Source of the DNA: Erysipelotrichaceae bacterium
GTDB taxonomy: Bacteria; Bacillota_I; Bacilli_A; Erysipelotrichales; Erysipelotrichaceae
NCBI GenBank assembly: GCA_024709285.1
Contig: JANJWY010000004.1
Location: forward strand, 1-6,131
Length of the DNA stretch: 6,131 nt
Direction: 5' to 3'
Both the position numbers and the translations under genes were made by a program. This document shows, piece after piece, positions 5,526 to 6,131 of the stretch (positions within the stretch are counted from its first letter, which is position 1; each line of letters starts with the position of its first letter). The notes beneath the pieces are model-generated. The model did no database searches. It was not told the origin of the DNA and was given only the letters and a program-made list of their open reading frames with translations.

Positions 5526-6131
5526 TTATTTTTGAATGTTTTTAAACGCTTCCGCCTGAAGCTTTATACCGACTTCTGTCGCAAAGCGTTCGATGGAAGA
5601 TGCTCCGAAGAAACCGTCAACGCCATGAGTACGGGCGATGACATATTGGGCATCCTGCGGTTCAGCGATCGGTCCGCCATGGCACAAGACCATGATATCC
5701 GGATTAACGGATTTAGCCGCATCACACAGCGCTTGGACTTTCTTGACCGCATCATCAAGTGTCAAAGCGGTTTTTGCGCCGATGGTACCTTTGGTTGTCA
5801 GTCCCATATGGGCAACGATGATATCGGCTCCGGCCGCTGCCATCTTTTTGGCTTGTTCTTCATCGAATACATACGGAGTCGTCAGTAAATCCAAATCATG
5901 CGCTTTTTTGATCATTTCCACTTCCAAATCGTATCCCATACCGGTTTCTTCGAGATTCTGACGGAAGACACCGTCGATAAGACCGACCGTCGGAAAGTTC
6001 TGCACACCGGAAAATCCTTGTTCTTTCAGTTGTTTTAAGAATACTTCCATGATGCGAAACGGATCGGTTCCGCATACGCCGGCCAATACCGGTGTATGCT
6101 TAACGACTGGCAATACTTCTGATCCCATTTC
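5526..6131 (-). CDS. TIM-barrel protein of the phosphoenolpyruvate-hydrolase-like family, 5' truncated by window edge
   Basis: The frame runs out of the window at 6131, so the Met at 6128 is internal. The visible 201 residues are the C-terminal part of a family usually ~275-280 residues long. Counting from that Met, conserved stretches are EVLPVVKHTPVLAGVCGTDPF (4-24), GFSGVQNFPTVGLIDG (38-53), LEETGMGYDLEVEMI (60-74), IIVAHMGLTTKGTIGA (103-118), VLCHGGPIAEPQDAQYV (147-163) and DGFFGASSIERFATE (171-185). They follow the beta/alpha order of a TIM barrel with glycine-rich phosphate-binding ends. Bacterial proteins of this kind are annotated as PEP hydrolase-like or TIM-barrel signal proteins, and the same domain forms the C-terminal part of tomato Tm-1-like proteins. 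The true activity is poorly established. In many genomes a UPF0261 (Tm-1-like ATP-binding) gene sits beside it, and here it could lie just past 6131. Confidence 0.85.
   Translation of the reverse strand, partial: EMGSEVLPVVKHTPVLAGVCGTDPFRIMEVFLKQLKEQGFSGVQNFPTVGLIDGVFRQNLEETGMGYDLEVEMIKKAHDLDLLTTPYVFDEEQAKKMAAAGADIIVAHMGLTTKGTIGAKTALTLDDAVKKVQALCDAAKSVNPDIMVLCHGGPIAEPQDAQYVIARTHGVDGFFGASSIERFATEVGIKLQAEAFKNIQK

Noticed and set aside
5532..5961. Plus-strand open frames of 107-118 codons opposite the PEP-hydrolase-like gene
   Set aside because: Both are antisense to a strongly conserved TIM-barrel sequence and overlap each other in different frames, as expected for shadows.
1..6131. A previously undescribed defence, toxin-antitoxin or mobile system
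   Set aside because: No nuclease, toxin, integrase, reverse transcriptase, att site or composition break was seen. All genes fall into known metabolic, transport or regulatory families.

Overview
The window looks like ordinary chromosome from a low-to-mid GC Bacillota (Firmicute). GC is roughly mid-40s percent by eye, not counted. The genes have strong AGGAGG-type ribosome binding sites, short intergenic gaps, compact rho-independent terminators with T7 tails, and vegetative (sigma-A-like) promoters. A gut or anaerobic relative of the Erysipelotrichia or Clostridia is plausible from the gene set, but this is inference. No phage, IS, CRISPR, tRNA or rRNA is visible.

Layout. Positions 1-444 (+) hold the 3' end of a radical SAM protein of the COG0731 type. 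Every other gene is on the minus strand. Read in the direction of transcription (right to left), they form three units. (A) 6131-5031: a TIM-barrel protein of the phosphoenolpyruvate-hydrolase-like family (5' end beyond the window), then a small DUF1097-type membrane protein, ending in a clear terminator. (B) 4969-3173: a metallo-beta-lactamase-fold hydrolase with an extended -10 promoter, then a two-SIS-domain sugar isomerase/deaminase-like protein with its own probable internal promoter, ending in a terminator. (C) 3097-461: a PadR-family repressor, an MFS exporter and a CHR-family (ChrA-like) transporter. Unit C ends in a UUCG-loop terminator that lies between the convergent ends of chrA and the radical SAM gene.

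Unit C is the most coherent system: a small repressor directly coupled (TAA then ATG, no gap) to two transporters. A perfect 13-bp tandem repeat with palindromic arms lies between the -10 box and the ribosome binding site, which is the expected place for an autoregulatory operator. The inducing ligand and the exported substrates cannot be read from the sequence. Units B and C both start from an extended -10 promoter fused to the terminator of the previous unit, with almost the same junction sequence.

I see no convincing evidence of a wholly new defence or mobile system. The items most worth a second look are the PadR operator, the repeated terminator-promoter junction, the MBL/SIS pair, and the PEP-hydrolase-like/DUF1097 pair.
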